Shown here: piece after piece, positions 35,096 to 44,196 of the stretch | Numbering within the stretch: position 1 is the first letter of the stretch | How the letters are laid out: each line of letters opens with the position of its first letter | Assembly: GCF_001673535.1 (NCBI RefSeq) | Contig: NZ_LZLY01000056.1 | Location: 40,731-104,730 of the forward strand | Length of the DNA stretch: 64,000 nucleotides | Origin: Mycobacterium sp. 1081908.1 | GTDB taxonomy: Bacteria; Actinomycetota; Actinomycetes; Mycobacteriales; Mycobacteriaceae | Reading direction: 5' to 3' | Made by a program: the position numbers and the translations under genes | The notes under the pieces: generated by a model | Databases searched by the model: none | What the model was told of the DNA's origin: nothing | Seen by the model: only the letters and a program-made list of their open reading frames with translations

Positions 35096-35599
35096 TTAGA
35101 GCGCGCGGCGCGGTTCGCCGGTGGCACGGCGCGTCACGGCGAGTCGGGCGGCGTACCAGATCGCGCTCACCGCGAACATCGCCGCGGTGAGCAGCAGCCA
35201 CCGGCCCAGAAACGGCTGTTGGGTTTGCCCGGTGGCCGCCGCGTAGGTCGCGGCGCCCTGCTCGATGATGCCCGGCAGGAAGATCAGCAGCGTCAGACCG
35301 GCGCCCAGGGCGGGCACCCGAATGTGGTTGCGCGCGCTGACGTTTGGATGGCGCCGCGCCCGCGCGAACAGCGCCCGGTCGGCCAGCGCGTAGAGCGGGA
35401 AGAGCAACAGGTCATGGGCGATCACGGCGGCGGCCAACCAGACGGCGATCGACTGCCACCAGGTGCCGGAGTTCCACAGCGTGGCCGGCTTGAAGGTGGC
35501 GAGAACGTAGCCCAACAGCGCGAACCCGGACAGCATCGTCAGCAGGTGCAGTGGGCCGGACCCGTAGATCGCCGCGAAACGCCGTGGGAATTTGGGCAT
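35096..35599 (-). CDS. Membrane protein, Rv0219-like
   Basis: 167 residues with four predicted membrane helices (about 18-36, 48-72, 93-112, 133-150). It corresponds to Rv0219 by position. There are no catalytic motifs. ATG at 35599 lies one base after the stop of the molybdopterin protein gene (TGAGATG), so the two are translationally coupled and this protein may be a membrane partner of that redox enzyme (inference). Confidence 0.8.
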   Translation of the reverse strand: MPKFPRRFAAIYGSGPLHLLTMLSGFALLGYVLATFKPATLWNSGTWWQSIAVWLAAAVIAHDLLLFPLYALADRALFARARRHPNVSARNHIRVPALGAGLTLLIFLPGIIEQGAATYAAATGQTQQPFLGRWLLLTAAMFAVSAIWYAARLAVTRRATGEPRRAL

Positions 35600-35600
35600 C

Positions 35601-36890
35601 TCAGCTCGGCTCGAACTCGATGGACGCCACCCATTTGGTGTTGTGCACCCCCGGCAGCGCCGGCACGATGATCCGCGCCGGGTAGCCGTGATCCAGCGTC
35701 AGGTCGGCGCCGTTGACCCGCAGCGCCAGCAGGGCGTCCGGGTCACGAACCTGGTTGGGCTGCAACGCCGCCTCGCCGAACGCGCCGCCCCGTTGCAGCG
35801 ACGTCACCCGCGCCGAGCGCGGGACGCGCACGCCCACGATTCGGGCCAGCTCGGACAGCCGGACCCCGCTCCACGTCTGCACGGTCGACCATCCCTCGAC
35901 GCACGCGATCGGCAGGCGCGCGCTGTGTTGCGCCATCCGCACCAGCGTGTCGCGGTCCAGCACCACCACCGAGGCCCCGCTGCGCAGGACCAGCCGCCAG
36001 CCCGGGCCGACGCTTTCGGGCGCGATGCCCGCGGCGACGGCGGTCTTGTTGACCGGGAAGTCGTGGCCCCGCCCGCGCGGCAGCAACAGGGCGGCGCCGC
36101 GGGCGGCCCCGCCGAGGGTCTGACCGGCGGTCAGCACGCCGACCAGCGCCACGCCGGAGCCGACCAGCGCCAGGGCGCCGCGTCGGCTCATCGTCGGCTC
36201 GGCCGGGTCGGCCGATACCAGGCCGTCGGGATCGGGCGGTTCCGGGCGGGTGTCGCTTCGGTTGGTGCGCAACACTTCTCGCAGCGACAGCGACCGCAAC
36301 CCGGTGAGCATCCGCGGAATCTTGATCGTGATGTGCATCAGAAATCCGGCGATGAAGACCCACGCCCCGAAATAGTGGGCGTCGTAGAAGCTGAACCCGA
36401 AGATGTAGTCGTACTGGATGTTCAGCACCCCGGTGACGATTTCGAACAGCACGCCGCCGACCAGCATCAGCAGCGACAACCGCTCCAGCGCTTGGGCGAT
36501 CGAGCGGGCCGGCGGCCACGCGAACAGCCGCGGGATCACCGACCACAGCTTCGCCAGCACCACCGGGATGATCACCAGGCCCAGCCCCACGTGCAGGCCC
36601 TGTGTCAGCCGGTACAACCACGACGGGCGCGCCGGCCAGTCGAAGACGGGCAGCCGCAGCCAGCCGACGTCGGCGGGGATCGCCTGGCCGAGCCGCGGCC
36701 CGTAGGCGATGTACGACAGCAGCCCGGTGAGGATGACGATCGGCAGGGCGATCAGCAGCACCAGCCCGAACACCGACGTCAGCCACGGGCCGCGCAGCGG
36801 GCTCCGAAACAGCCCCAGCCGCCGCGCGCCGGGCGGCGGGTGCCGGTCGATCGCGCGCCACAGTGCGGCGGGAAACCCGTAGTCGCTCAC
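35601..36890 (-). CDS. Cytochrome b561-like plus sulfite-oxidase-type molybdopterin fusion, Rv0218-like
   Basis: 429 residues in two parts. Residues 30-215 hold about five membrane helices with histidines at positions fitting b-type haem (GLHVGLGLVII, FDAHYFGAW-like HYFGAWVF, MHITIKIP). After a linker and a hydrophobic segment (about 250-270), residues 300-429 form a sulfite-oxidase/YedY-type molybdopterin domain with the Mo-ligand Cys in LPIACVEGWSTVQTWSGV and the final KWVASIEF. Likely an extracytoplasmic oxidoreductase that passes electrons through haem. GTG at 36890 overlaps the methyltransferase stop by 4 bases. The substrate is unknown. Confidence 0.82.
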   Translation of the reverse strand: MSDYGFPAALWRAIDRHPPPGARRLGLFRSPLRGPWLTSVFGLVLLIALPIVILTGLLSYIAYGPRLGQAIPADVGWLRLPVFDWPARPSWLYRLTQGLHVGLGLVIIPVVLAKLWSVIPRLFAWPPARSIAQALERLSLLMLVGGVLFEIVTGVLNIQYDYIFGFSFYDAHYFGAWVFIAGFLMHITIKIPRMLTGLRSLSLREVLRTNRSDTRPEPPDPDGLVSADPAEPTMSRRGALALVGSGVALVGVLTAGQTLGGAARGAALLLPRGRGHDFPVNKTAVAAGIAPESVGPGWRLVLRSGASVVVLDRDTLVRMAQHSARLPIACVEGWSTVQTWSGVRLSELARIVGVRVPRSARVTSLQRGGAFGEAALQPNQVRDPDALLALRVNGADLTLDHGYPARIIVPALPGVHNTKWVASIEFEPS

Positions 36891-37540
36891 AGGGCGGCCA
36901 GGCTCGCGATGACCCGCCCGCCGATCAGGCGGACGCCGGTCAGGGTCAGCCCGACCTGCGCGGCCAGCGTGGCGGCGCTGTCGACGCCGACGGTCGCCCA
37001 CCGGAACCAGGGCCCGACGTCGCGGTCCGTCTCCAGGCGCACCCAGCGCGGGCGGACCCCGACGGCGTCGGTCTCGAACTCCGCGACGCAGCGCCCGCCG
37101 CGACCGAGCAGCTCGGCGGCGCGGGCCAGGATCCGCCGCGGGTCGCCGCCGAGGCCGACGTTGCCGTCGACGAGCAAAACCGTCTGCCAACAACCGGTTC
37201 CGGGCAGCGGCTCGAAGACGTCACCCAGCAGCGCGGGCGCACCGCCGCGTCCCGCCAGGCGGATCGCCGTCGCCGACCGATCGATGCCGAGCGCGGGTAT
37301 CCCCCGCTGGATGAGCTTGGCGACCAACCGCCCCGGCCCGCACCCCAGCTCGATCGTCGGTCCGGTGCACATCTGCGTCACCGCCTCGTCGAAGACGTCG
37401 TCGAAGGCGTCGCGCGGCGCGCTGTCGGGACATCGCTCGCCCAGCCACCGGTGCGCCGGCAGCGGCCGAACCTCGCCGTCCTCGTGCCGGACCCAACATC
37501 TCTCGCCACCGAGCGCCCGATCGTAGAGATGCCCCAGCAT
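36887..37540 (-). CDS. SAM-dependent methyltransferase upstream of the molybdopterin gene
   Basis: 217 residues, class I fold: motif I IELGCGPGRLVAKLI (about 68-82), motif II GIDRSATA and GDVFEPLPG. ATG at 37540 (MLGHLYDRALGGE) is chosen because GAAAGG lies 6 bases before it and upstream in-frame codons look non-coding. It is the first gene of an operon with the Rv0218-like and Rv0219-like genes. The target is unknown. The 237 bp upstream (37541-37777) contain no convincing gene. Confidence 0.8.
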   Translation of the reverse strand: MLGHLYDRALGGERCWVRHEDGEVRPLPAHRWLGERCPDSAPRDAFDDVFDEAVTQMCTGPTIELGCGPGRLVAKLIQRGIPALGIDRSATAIRLAGRGGAPALLGDVFEPLPGTGCWQTVLLVDGNVGLGGDPRRILARAAELLGRGGRCVAEFETDAVGVRPRWVRLETDRDVGPWFRWATVGVDSAATLAAQVGLTLTGVRLIGGRVIASLAAL

Positions 37541-37777
37541 GTCACGCCTTTCGCATCGTGCGCGCCCCGACGCGCCTGTGCCCCGGTGGGAGATGTGCTC
37601 GTGCACCCGCCTCGCCGGCACGCCGATGTCCACGGGATACGCCAGCGTTTCGATCACCCGGATCGGTACCCCGATCCGCGATCGGCTAACCCCGGGCGCG
37701 CGGCGCCGCCCCGCCGACCCGGCCGAATGGTTCACGGCAGGTATTCGGCGCCGAAACCCGCCCGGATGGGTCCGGGT

Positions 37778-38605
37778 TCAGCGGGGCGGGGCGTCGAACA
37801 GAAACTCGTCCAGCAGCCGGTTCACCCGGCCCGGGTCTTCCAGCGCGGCCAGGTGCCCGACGCCGTCGAGCACGGTGAACGAGGCGCCGGGGATCGAATC
37901 CGCCATCGCGCGGGTTTCCGCCACCGGGAAGGTGGCGTCCTCGGCGCCGGCGACGACGAGCACCGGGACGGTCACGCCGGCCAGCAGGGCGTGTTGGTCC
38001 GGCCGGTCGGGGACCACGCTGCGGACCGCCCAGCGGGCCGAGTCGATGTCGACGGCGCGCAGGTTCGCCAGGACGGTCTCGACCACCTGCGGGCGGCCAC
38101 GCAGCGTCGTCGGTCCGAGGAAGCTGCGCACCGCCGCCCCCGTCAGCGGCGGCCGGATGCCGCCCAGCGCCGCCGCCAACCGCAGCATGGCCGCGAACCG
38201 AACCCTTTGGATCACACCGGCTTTCGACGCGGTGCAGTTCATCAGGACGGCGCGGTCGAGGCGGTCGGGATGGCGGGCAGCGAACGTGGCGCCGATCATT
38301 CCACCCCAGGAATTGCCGACGAAGTGAGCCTTGTCGATGCCGAGCCCGTCCAGCAGGTCGACGACGCAGCGCGCGCAGTCGGTGAAGCTGAACGCCGCGC
38401 GCAGGCGCGCGCTGCCGCCGTGGCCGGGCGGGTCGATGAGCACCAGGCGGTGCGTCTCGCCGAAGCGGGCGGCCTGGCCGTCCCAGAGGTCCCCGGTCAT
38501 CAGCAGGCTGGGCCACATCAGCACGGCGGGCCCGGCACCGGGGCTGACCTGGACGCGGATGGTCCCCAGCACGGTGTCGACCAACCGCGGCACGAGCTCG
38601 CTCAC
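37778..38605 (-). CDS. Alpha/beta-fold hydrolase
   Basis: 275 residues. Nucleophile elbow HFVGNSWGGMIGA (Ser about 99), oxyanion and cap regions typical of the group (DPPGHGGSARLR), the acid in VVAGAEDATFPV and the final catalytic His in GVGHLAALEDP. The sequence resembles C-C hydrolases and lactone/ester hydrolases; no firm substrate. ATG at 38605 (MSELVPRLVDT). It lies downstream of nirD by 51 bp on the same strand and could be the last gene of that operon, though a functional link is not evident. Confidence 0.85.
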   Translation of the reverse strand: MSELVPRLVDTVLGTIRVQVSPGAGPAVLMWPSLLMTGDLWDGQAARFGETHRLVLIDPPGHGGSARLRAAFSFTDCARCVVDLLDGLGIDKAHFVGNSWGGMIGATFAARHPDRLDRAVLMNCTASKAGVIQRVRFAAMLRLAAALGGIRPPLTGAAVRSFLGPTTLRGRPQVVETVLANLRAVDIDSARWAVRSVVPDRPDQHALLAGVTVPVLVVAGAEDATFPVAETRAMADSIPGASFTVLDGVGHLAALEDPGRVNRLLDEFLFDAPPR

Positions 38606-38656
38606 GTCGCCACCATAGCTAGCGCGAGGGCGCCGGCCCGCGTCCCTTGTGCGTCG

Positions 38657-39016
38657 TCAAGCCCCGCGCGAGACCGCGCCATTGCTGTGCGAGCGATGTG
38701 GTTTGCCGCCCAGGCGCAGCTGGATCGTTCCGGCCCCGCTGTCCCGCACGGGATAGGCGGTCACCTCCGCGTCGCCGCCGGTGATCTCGCAGCCCGTTTC
38801 CAGGTCGTAGGTGAAGCCGTGCAGCGGGCAGACCACCACCCGGCCGTCGGTGAGCCCGTCCGCCAACGGTCCGCCGCGGTGCGGACACACCGCGTCAAGG
38901 GCGCGCAGCGACCCGTCGCGCAACCGGAAGACCGCGATTTGCCGCCCGGAGATCGCGTAGGTGCGGCCCTCGCCCAGCGGGATGTCGTCAACCGGGCCCA
39001 AAATGACGTCGGTCAT
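38657..39016 (-). CDS. nirD: Nitrite reductase small subunit NirD (Rieske-type)
   Basis: 119 residues. The Rieske [2Fe-2S] ligands are complete: CPHRGGP (Cys and His) and, 17 residues on, CPLHGFTY. In the NirBD enzyme it assists NADH-dependent reduction of nitrite to ammonium in the cytosol. ATG at 39016 overlaps the nirB stop by 4 bases. The C-terminus is basic and slightly longer than common NirD. Confidence 0.92.
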   Translation of the reverse strand: MTDVILGPVDDIPLGEGRTYAISGRQIAVFRLRDGSLRALDAVCPHRGGPLADGLTDGRVVVCPLHGFTYDLETGCEITGGDAEVTAYPVRDSGAGTIQLRLGGKPHRSHSNGAVSRGA

Positions 39017-41529
39017 CGCACCGGCACCTGCGGCAATGGAATCAGCGGCAGCGAAGAACGGAAGTGATTGGGTGCAGCGCCTTTTCGGCTCTCGGCCCAT
39101 GGATCGCGGTAGGAGTCGACCGACTTCTGCATGCGTGCGTCCAGGTCTCCTCCGATGCCCTCACTGTCCTGCACCACGATCGAGCGGATCCGCTCGATGC
39201 CAACCCTCGGCACGAAATCGTAGGTGCGTTCGAGCCAGTTGGCGTTCTCCCGGTAGTACTGCAGAAACCGGCCCGTCAGCGCGATGACCTCATCGCCGGT
39301 CTCCACCGTCGCCAGCAAGTCGCCCTTGCGGACGTGTGACCCGGCCGCGCCGCCCACGTAGAGCTGCCATTGCCCGCCCTCGATCGCGACGACGCCGACG
39401 TCCTTGCACAGGGCCTCGGCGCAATTGCGGGGACATCCGGTCACCGCCAGCTTCATCTTTGCGGGGCTGGGCAGGCCCTGGAAGCGCTCCTCGATGGCGA
39501 TGCCCAGCGCCGTCGAATCGCCCAACCCGTACCGGCAGAAGTCGCTACCCACGCAGGTTTTGACGGTGCGGAAGCTCTTGCCGTAGGCGTACCCGGACGG
39601 CATCCCGAGGTCGGCCCACACCGCCGGCAGGTCCTCCTTGCGCACGCCCAGCAGATCGATGCGCTGGCCGCCGGTGAGCTTGATCATCGGAATCCCGTAT
39701 TTGTCGGCCACGTCGGCGATCTTGCGTAGCTGGTCGGAGTTGGTCACCCCGCCCTTGAGTTGCGGAACCACCGAGAAGGTGCCGTCTCGCTGGATGTTGG
39801 CGTGCACCCGGTCGTTGATGTAGCGGCTGTCGCGTTCGTCGACGAACTCGTCGCCCCACATCATGTCGAGCAGCGAGGCGAGCGCCATTTTCGAGCCCGC
39901 GTCTTCGCGACCCTCCGGCGCCAGCGCGGCGAACACCGACGACACCGAATGCAGCTCGAGCTCGCGGACCAGCCGCATCAGTTCCGGTTTCTCATAGGGG
40001 ATTCCCGGAACGTACCAACTGGACTGTGCGTCTTCGGAAACCGCGGCGCCCGCTTCGGATGCCGCCCACTCGACGACCTGGGCGACCAGTCCCTTGCACG
40101 AGCCGCACCCCTTCCCCGCGCGGGTCGCCGACATCACCCCGGCGAGCGAGGTCTGGCCGTCCTTGACGCAGCCGACGATCGCGGCCTTGCTCACGCCGTT
40201 GCAGTTGCACACCTGGGCGTCATCGGCCAATTCCGCGGCGCCGGTCGCGGCGTCGGGGGTGCCGATGTCGAACATCAGCGAGATCCGTTCGGGCGGAAGC
40301 GGAAGCCCGCGGTCGAAGGCCTGCATCAGGAAGGCCACCTTGCTGACGTCCCCGACCAGGGTGGCGCCGACCAGTTTGTCGTCGCGCACCACCACGGTCT
40401 TGTACACGCCGTGCTTGGGCTCCGAATACTGCACGAACTCGTCGTCGTCGCGTTCGGGTCCCTTCAGCCCCATCGCAGCGACATCGACGCCCGCCACCTT
40501 CAGTTTGGTGGCGGTGCGCGAACCATGGTATGCGGCACGAGGATTGGCGCTCGTCAAGTGATCGGCCAGCACGCCGGCCTGCTCCCACAGCGGCGCCACC
40601 AACCCGTACACCTGCCCGCGATGCTGCGCGCACTCGCCCACCACATAGATGTCGTCGTCGTCGATCGAGCGCATCTGGTCGTCGACGACGACCGCGCGTT
40701 CGACGGTCAGCCCGGCGCGCTGTGCCAGCCCCACATTGGGGCGGATGCCGGCCGCCATCACCACCATGTCGCACGGCAGCTGGGTGCCGTCGGCGAATTC
40801 GATCGCGGACGGAAGACCGTCCAGGGTGAGCATCCTGATGGTTTTCTTGCCGGTGTGCACCTCGATGCCCAGCGCCTCCACCAGGCGGCGCAGGATGGCG
40901 CTGCCCTGATCGTCGAGTTGGGCATTCATCAGGGTGGCGCCGCCCTGGACGACGGCGACGTGAAGTCCGCGGTTCTGCAGCCCGCGCGCGGCTTCCAGCC
41001 CCAGCAGCCCGCCACCGATGACGACGGCCTTGCTTCTCCCCTTGGCGAATTCGATCATCGCCCCGCAATCGTCGAGGCTGCGGAATCCGAAAACACCGCG
41101 GGCCAGGGTCCTGTCGTCTTGCCAGATGCCCTCGACCGGCGGGAAGAACGACCTGCTGCCCGTCGCCAGGATCAGCTTGTCGTAGCGGACGGTGCTGCCG
41201 TCGTCGGCGTACACCAGGTGCGCGAAGGGGTTGATCCGCACCACCCGTACCCCGGCCCGCAGCTCGATGTTGTTCTGCGCGTACCAGTCCAGCGGATTGA
41301 GGTAGATCTCGCCGGCGTCGTCGGACCCGGCCAGCACGTTGGACAGCAGGATCCGGTTGTAGTTCCCGTACGGTTCGTCGCCGAAGACGGTGATGGCGAA
41401 CCGTTCGTCGCCGCCGCGGGCGAGGATCTCCTCCACCGCGCGCGCCCCGGCCATGCCGTTGCCGACAACCACCAGCCTGGCCAGGCCGGCTGCGTGCCCG
41501 TTGGTTTCGGATTGCACCAAGGTGGTCAT
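39013..41529 (-). CDS. nirB: Nitrite reductase [NAD(P)H] large subunit NirB
   Basis: 838 residues, full length. Domains in order: FAD/NAD(P)H oxidoreductase (LVVVGNGMAGARAVE at about 18 and VVIGGGLLGLEAARG), a BFD-like [2Fe-2S] segment (CNCNGVSKA ... GCGSCKG, about 442-490), then the sirohaem/[4Fe-4S] reductase domain with CVGSDFCRYG and GCPRNCAEA as cluster ligands. It carries out six-electron reduction of nitrite to ammonium. It starts 6 bases after the 117-residue protein gene. Together with the nasA-like gene this gives the full nitrate-to-ammonium route. In M. tuberculosis nirBD lies elsewhere (Rv0252-Rv0253), so this arrangement is lineage specific. Confidence 0.95.
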   Translation of the reverse strand: MTTLVQSETNGHAAGLARLVVVGNGMAGARAVEEILARGGDERFAITVFGDEPYGNYNRILLSNVLAGSDDAGEIYLNPLDWYAQNNIELRAGVRVVRINPFAHLVYADDGSTVRYDKLILATGSRSFFPPVEGIWQDDRTLARGVFGFRSLDDCGAMIEFAKGRSKAVVIGGGLLGLEAARGLQNRGLHVAVVQGGATLMNAQLDDQGSAILRRLVEALGIEVHTGKKTIRMLTLDGLPSAIEFADGTQLPCDMVVMAAGIRPNVGLAQRAGLTVERAVVVDDQMRSIDDDDIYVVGECAQHRGQVYGLVAPLWEQAGVLADHLTSANPRAAYHGSRTATKLKVAGVDVAAMGLKGPERDDDEFVQYSEPKHGVYKTVVVRDDKLVGATLVGDVSKVAFLMQAFDRGLPLPPERISLMFDIGTPDAATGAAELADDAQVCNCNGVSKAAIVGCVKDGQTSLAGVMSATRAGKGCGSCKGLVAQVVEWAASEAGAAVSEDAQSSWYVPGIPYEKPELMRLVRELELHSVSSVFAALAPEGREDAGSKMALASLLDMMWGDEFVDERDSRYINDRVHANIQRDGTFSVVPQLKGGVTNSDQLRKIADVADKYGIPMIKLTGGQRIDLLGVRKEDLPAVWADLGMPSGYAYGKSFRTVKTCVGSDFCRYGLGDSTALGIAIEERFQGLPSPAKMKLAVTGCPRNCAEALCKDVGVVAIEGGQWQLYVGGAAGSHVRKGDLLATVETGDEVIALTGRFLQYYRENANWLERTYDFVPRVGIERIRSIVVQDSEGIGGDLDARMQKSVDSYRDPWAESRKGAAPNHFRSSLPLIPLPQVPVR

Positions 41530-41535
41530 GGCGAA

Positions 41536-41889
41536 TCAGATCTCGACAAGGCCGATGTCGATGAACACCGTGCCGCTCAGGCCGTCGGGGGCCGCGACGA
41601 ACACCTCGAGGACGGTATCGGCGATCAGGTCTTCGACGACCCGTAGCGGCACGTGTACCGCGTCCTTGGCGCCGACGGGGAAGTACCGCATCGGGGCGCC
41701 GTCACGCATCAGGACGAAGGTGACCAACTCGTCGGTGCTGTTGCCGCCGCGGAAGTAGACCGGCTGCGTGATGGCCCCGGCCGGCACGGCATAGCGCAGC
41801 GAAGAATCCAGCAGGGCCGGCGAATCGTAGCCCTTTCCGTGAAAAGTGAACGGTCCCTGCAAAAAGCGAGGCGTGCTGTCGTCACCCAT
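41536..41889 (-). CDS. Uncharacterised 117-residue protein between nasA and nirB
   Basis: 117 residues, no signal or membrane segment. It reads MGDDSTPRFLQGPFTFHGKG at the start and has alternating hydrophobic residues typical of a small beta-barrel; there are no cysteines, so it does not itself carry an iron-sulfur cluster. The ATG overlaps the nasA stop by 8 bases and it is followed by nirB after 6 bp, so it is a fixed member of the nitrate assimilation operon. It may be a small subunit or an assembly factor for the molybdenum enzyme (inference). Confidence 0.8.
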   Translation of the reverse strand: MGDDSTPRFLQGPFTFHGKGYDSPALLDSSLRYAVPAGAITQPVYFRGGNSTDELVTFVLMRDGAPMRYFPVGAKDAVHVPLRVVEDLIADTVLEVFVAAPDGLSGTVFIDIGLVEI

Positions 41890-43993
41890 GCGTCACATCT
41901 CCTTTCGGTGAATCGGCCGTGTCCGCGCGTGCCACGGCGACCGCGCAGGCTTTGAAGGACGGCATTCGGGAATGCGGGTCCAGAGCCGGATTGGTCAGCC
42001 GGTTGATGCTCCCCGCGCCGCCCCAGTGAAACGGTGCGAAGACGGTGTCCGGGCGGATTCCGGTATCCGTTCGCGCCGTCATCACCGCCTCGCCCCGGCG
42101 CGTCGTCAGCCGGACCTTGTCCCCGCTGCCGACACCGAGGCGTTGCGCCAGCGTCGGGTGCAGCTCGACCACCGGTTCCGGCTCGGCTTCGGCGAGCGCG
42201 GCGACCCTGCGCGTTTGGGTCCCGGATTGGTACTGCCGCAACACCCTGCCGGTCGTGAGGTAGTACGGGAATTCGTCATCCGGGGTTTCCGGGCCGCCCC
42301 GATGCTCGACGGGATGGAAGTGCGCTCTGCGGTCCGGCGTCGGGAAGTCGGCGGTGAACAGTCGCGGGGTGTCGGGGTACCGGGGGGACGGGCAGGGCCA
42401 GAACACGCCGTCGCCGTTCGCGATCCGGTCGTAGCTGATTCCGTAGTAGTCGGCCTTGCCGCCCTGGCTCGCGCGAGTCAGTTCCTCGAACACCTCCTGT
42501 GAATCGGCCGAAAACCCGTGTACCCCTACGCGCTTCGCCAGGTCGGCCATGACGTCGAGGTCGCCGCGCACCTCGGCGGGCGCCGCGACCGCCGCCCGGC
42601 GCAGGATCACCCGGCCTTCCAGGTTGGTCATGGTTCCCGACTCTTCGGCCCACTGAGTCGTCGGGAGCACCACGTCGGCTAGCGCGGCGGTCTCGGACAA
42701 GAAGATGTCGGACACGACCAGGAAGTCCAGTTCCTTCAACTTCTCCGCGACATGTAGCGAATTCGGCGCCGAGACAACGATATTGGACGCCATCACCCAT
42801 AACGCGCGCAGGCCGCCGGGTGTGCCGATGCCGTCGAGCATTTCGTAGGCCGACCGCCCGGACGACGGCAGGTCGGCGGGATCTATCCCCCAAATCCGCG
42901 CGACGTCGGCGCGTGCGACGGGGTCGTCGAGTTTGCGGTAGCCGGGCAGCTGGTCGCACTTCTGCCCGTGTTCCCGGCCGCCCTGCCCGTTGCCCTGGCC
43001 CGTGATCGTCGCGAATCCGCTATATGGGCGACCCGGCAGCCCCAGCGCCAGGGCCAGGTTGATGAAGGCCTGCACGGTGTCGGTGCCGGCGCTGTGCTGC
43101 TCGGCACCGCGGGAGGTCAGGATCATTGCCCGGTCCGCCTTCGCCAGCATCCGCGCCGCGGCAACGATGTCCTTTTCGGGTACGCCGGTGATCCGTTCGA
43201 CCCGGTCCGGCCAGTACAGCCGCACGGCGCGGCGCACCGCCTCGAATCCGGTGCTCCGCTCCGCGATGTAGTCCCGATCGATGAGCCCCTCCCGGGCACA
43301 GACATTGAGCATGCCGTTGGCCAGGGCCAGGTCCGTTCCGGGAACCGGCTGCAGATGAAGGTCGGCACGCCCGGCCGTCGGCGTGCGCCGCGGATCCACC
43401 ACGATGTGCTTGGCGCCCCTGGCGCGGCCCTCGTCGAAAAATTGCATCGCTGGGGGCATGGTTTCGGCGGGATTTCCCCCGACGAGGAGGATGACGTCGG
43501 CGTGGGCAATGTCGGCGAGCGGAAAAGGCAACCCGCGGTCGACGCCGAACGAACGGTTCGACGCCGCGGCCGCCGACGACATGCAGAACCGGCCGTTGTA
43601 GTCGACCGCCGAGGTGCGCAGGGCGACGCGCGCGAATTTGCCTAGCTGGTAGGCCTTTTCATTCGTCAGGCCGCCGCCGCCGAAACATCCGACCGCGTCC
43701 CGGCCATGGTCCTGCTGTGTCTTCTGGAACGCCGCAACGATCCGTTCCAGCGCCTCGTTCCAGGTTGCGCGTCGCAGCGGTGCCGCCCGCTCGTCCCGAA
43801 CCAACGGCGTGGTCAGCCGTTCCGGATGGCCCAGCAGATCGGCCGCCGTCCAGCCCTTGGCGCACAGGCCGCCGCGATTGGTGGGAAAGTCGTCCTGCGG
43901 CGCAAGCACGACCCGTCCCCCGGACACGTCGAGGGTGATCCCACACTGCAAAGAACAGTAGGGGCAATGCGTTTTCGTCGGCTCGGGCGCCAT
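41882..43993 (-). CDS. Assimilatory nitrate reductase, molybdopterin catalytic subunit (NasA/NasN-like)
   Basis: 703 residues of the molybdopterin oxidoreductase family. N-terminal [4Fe-4S] ligands CPYCSLQC and, about 27 residues on, LCAKG; then a bis-MGD binding body (VILLVGGNPAETMPP, VASNIVVSAPNS-like MASNIVVSAPNS, TTQWAEESGTMTNLEGR) and the C-terminal dinucleotide domain (YYLTTGRVL, VFAPFHWGG). No twin-arginine signal, so it is cytosolic and assimilatory. It reduces nitrate to nitrite for NirBD. ATG at 43993 follows GGTGATC. It is the first gene of the operon; a possible GlnR-like box lies upstream. Confidence 0.92.
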   Translation of the reverse strand: MAPEPTKTHCPYCSLQCGITLDVSGGRVVLAPQDDFPTNRGGLCAKGWTAADLLGHPERLTTPLVRDERAAPLRRATWNEALERIVAAFQKTQQDHGRDAVGCFGGGGLTNEKAYQLGKFARVALRTSAVDYNGRFCMSSAAAASNRSFGVDRGLPFPLADIAHADVILLVGGNPAETMPPAMQFFDEGRARGAKHIVVDPRRTPTAGRADLHLQPVPGTDLALANGMLNVCAREGLIDRDYIAERSTGFEAVRRAVRLYWPDRVERITGVPEKDIVAAARMLAKADRAMILTSRGAEQHSAGTDTVQAFINLALALGLPGRPYSGFATITGQGNGQGGREHGQKCDQLPGYRKLDDPVARADVARIWGIDPADLPSSGRSAYEMLDGIGTPGGLRALWVMASNIVVSAPNSLHVAEKLKELDFLVVSDIFLSETAALADVVLPTTQWAEESGTMTNLEGRVILRRAAVAAPAEVRGDLDVMADLAKRVGVHGFSADSQEVFEELTRASQGGKADYYGISYDRIANGDGVFWPCPSPRYPDTPRLFTADFPTPDRRAHFHPVEHRGGPETPDDEFPYYLTTGRVLRQYQSGTQTRRVAALAEAEPEPVVELHPTLAQRLGVGSGDKVRLTTRRGEAVMTARTDTGIRPDTVFAPFHWGGAGSINRLTNPALDPHSRMPSFKACAVAVARADTADSPKGDVTHG

Positions 43994-44083
43994 CGGCGAT
44001 CACCGCGTAGCCGACGAACCGGCGCGCGTTTGGGCGGCCCGGCTGGATGTACCTCCCATGTCGCCTCCCGATAGGCCCTTACC

Positions 44084-44119
44084 GCCGACGGTACGTCGGC
44101 CGTGTTTCCAAGCCATTTC
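44084..44119. promoter_or_regulatory. Palindrome and GlnR-like box upstream of nasA
   Basis: Perfect dyad GCCGACG-GTA-CGTCGGC (44084-44100). Next to it, on the minus strand, GAAAT-N6-GAAAC (44104-44119) has the 5+6+5 geometry of actinobacterial GlnR sites with one good half-site and one weaker half-site. Both lie in the 203-bp region between the divergent nasA and lipW genes. Nitrogen control would be expected for this operon, but the match is only partial. Confidence 0.35.
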
Positions 44120-44196
44120 CGCCGATTGTCCGCACGACTACCGCGGCATCACGGGCCTGTGCGCGGTGCGGGTTTCGCCCCGGCGATACTTGACCG

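Noticed and set aside
37541..37777. Possible small gene or N-terminal extension of the methyltransferase
   Set aside because: The in-frame upstream codons lack protein-like usage and the good ribosome site is at 37540.
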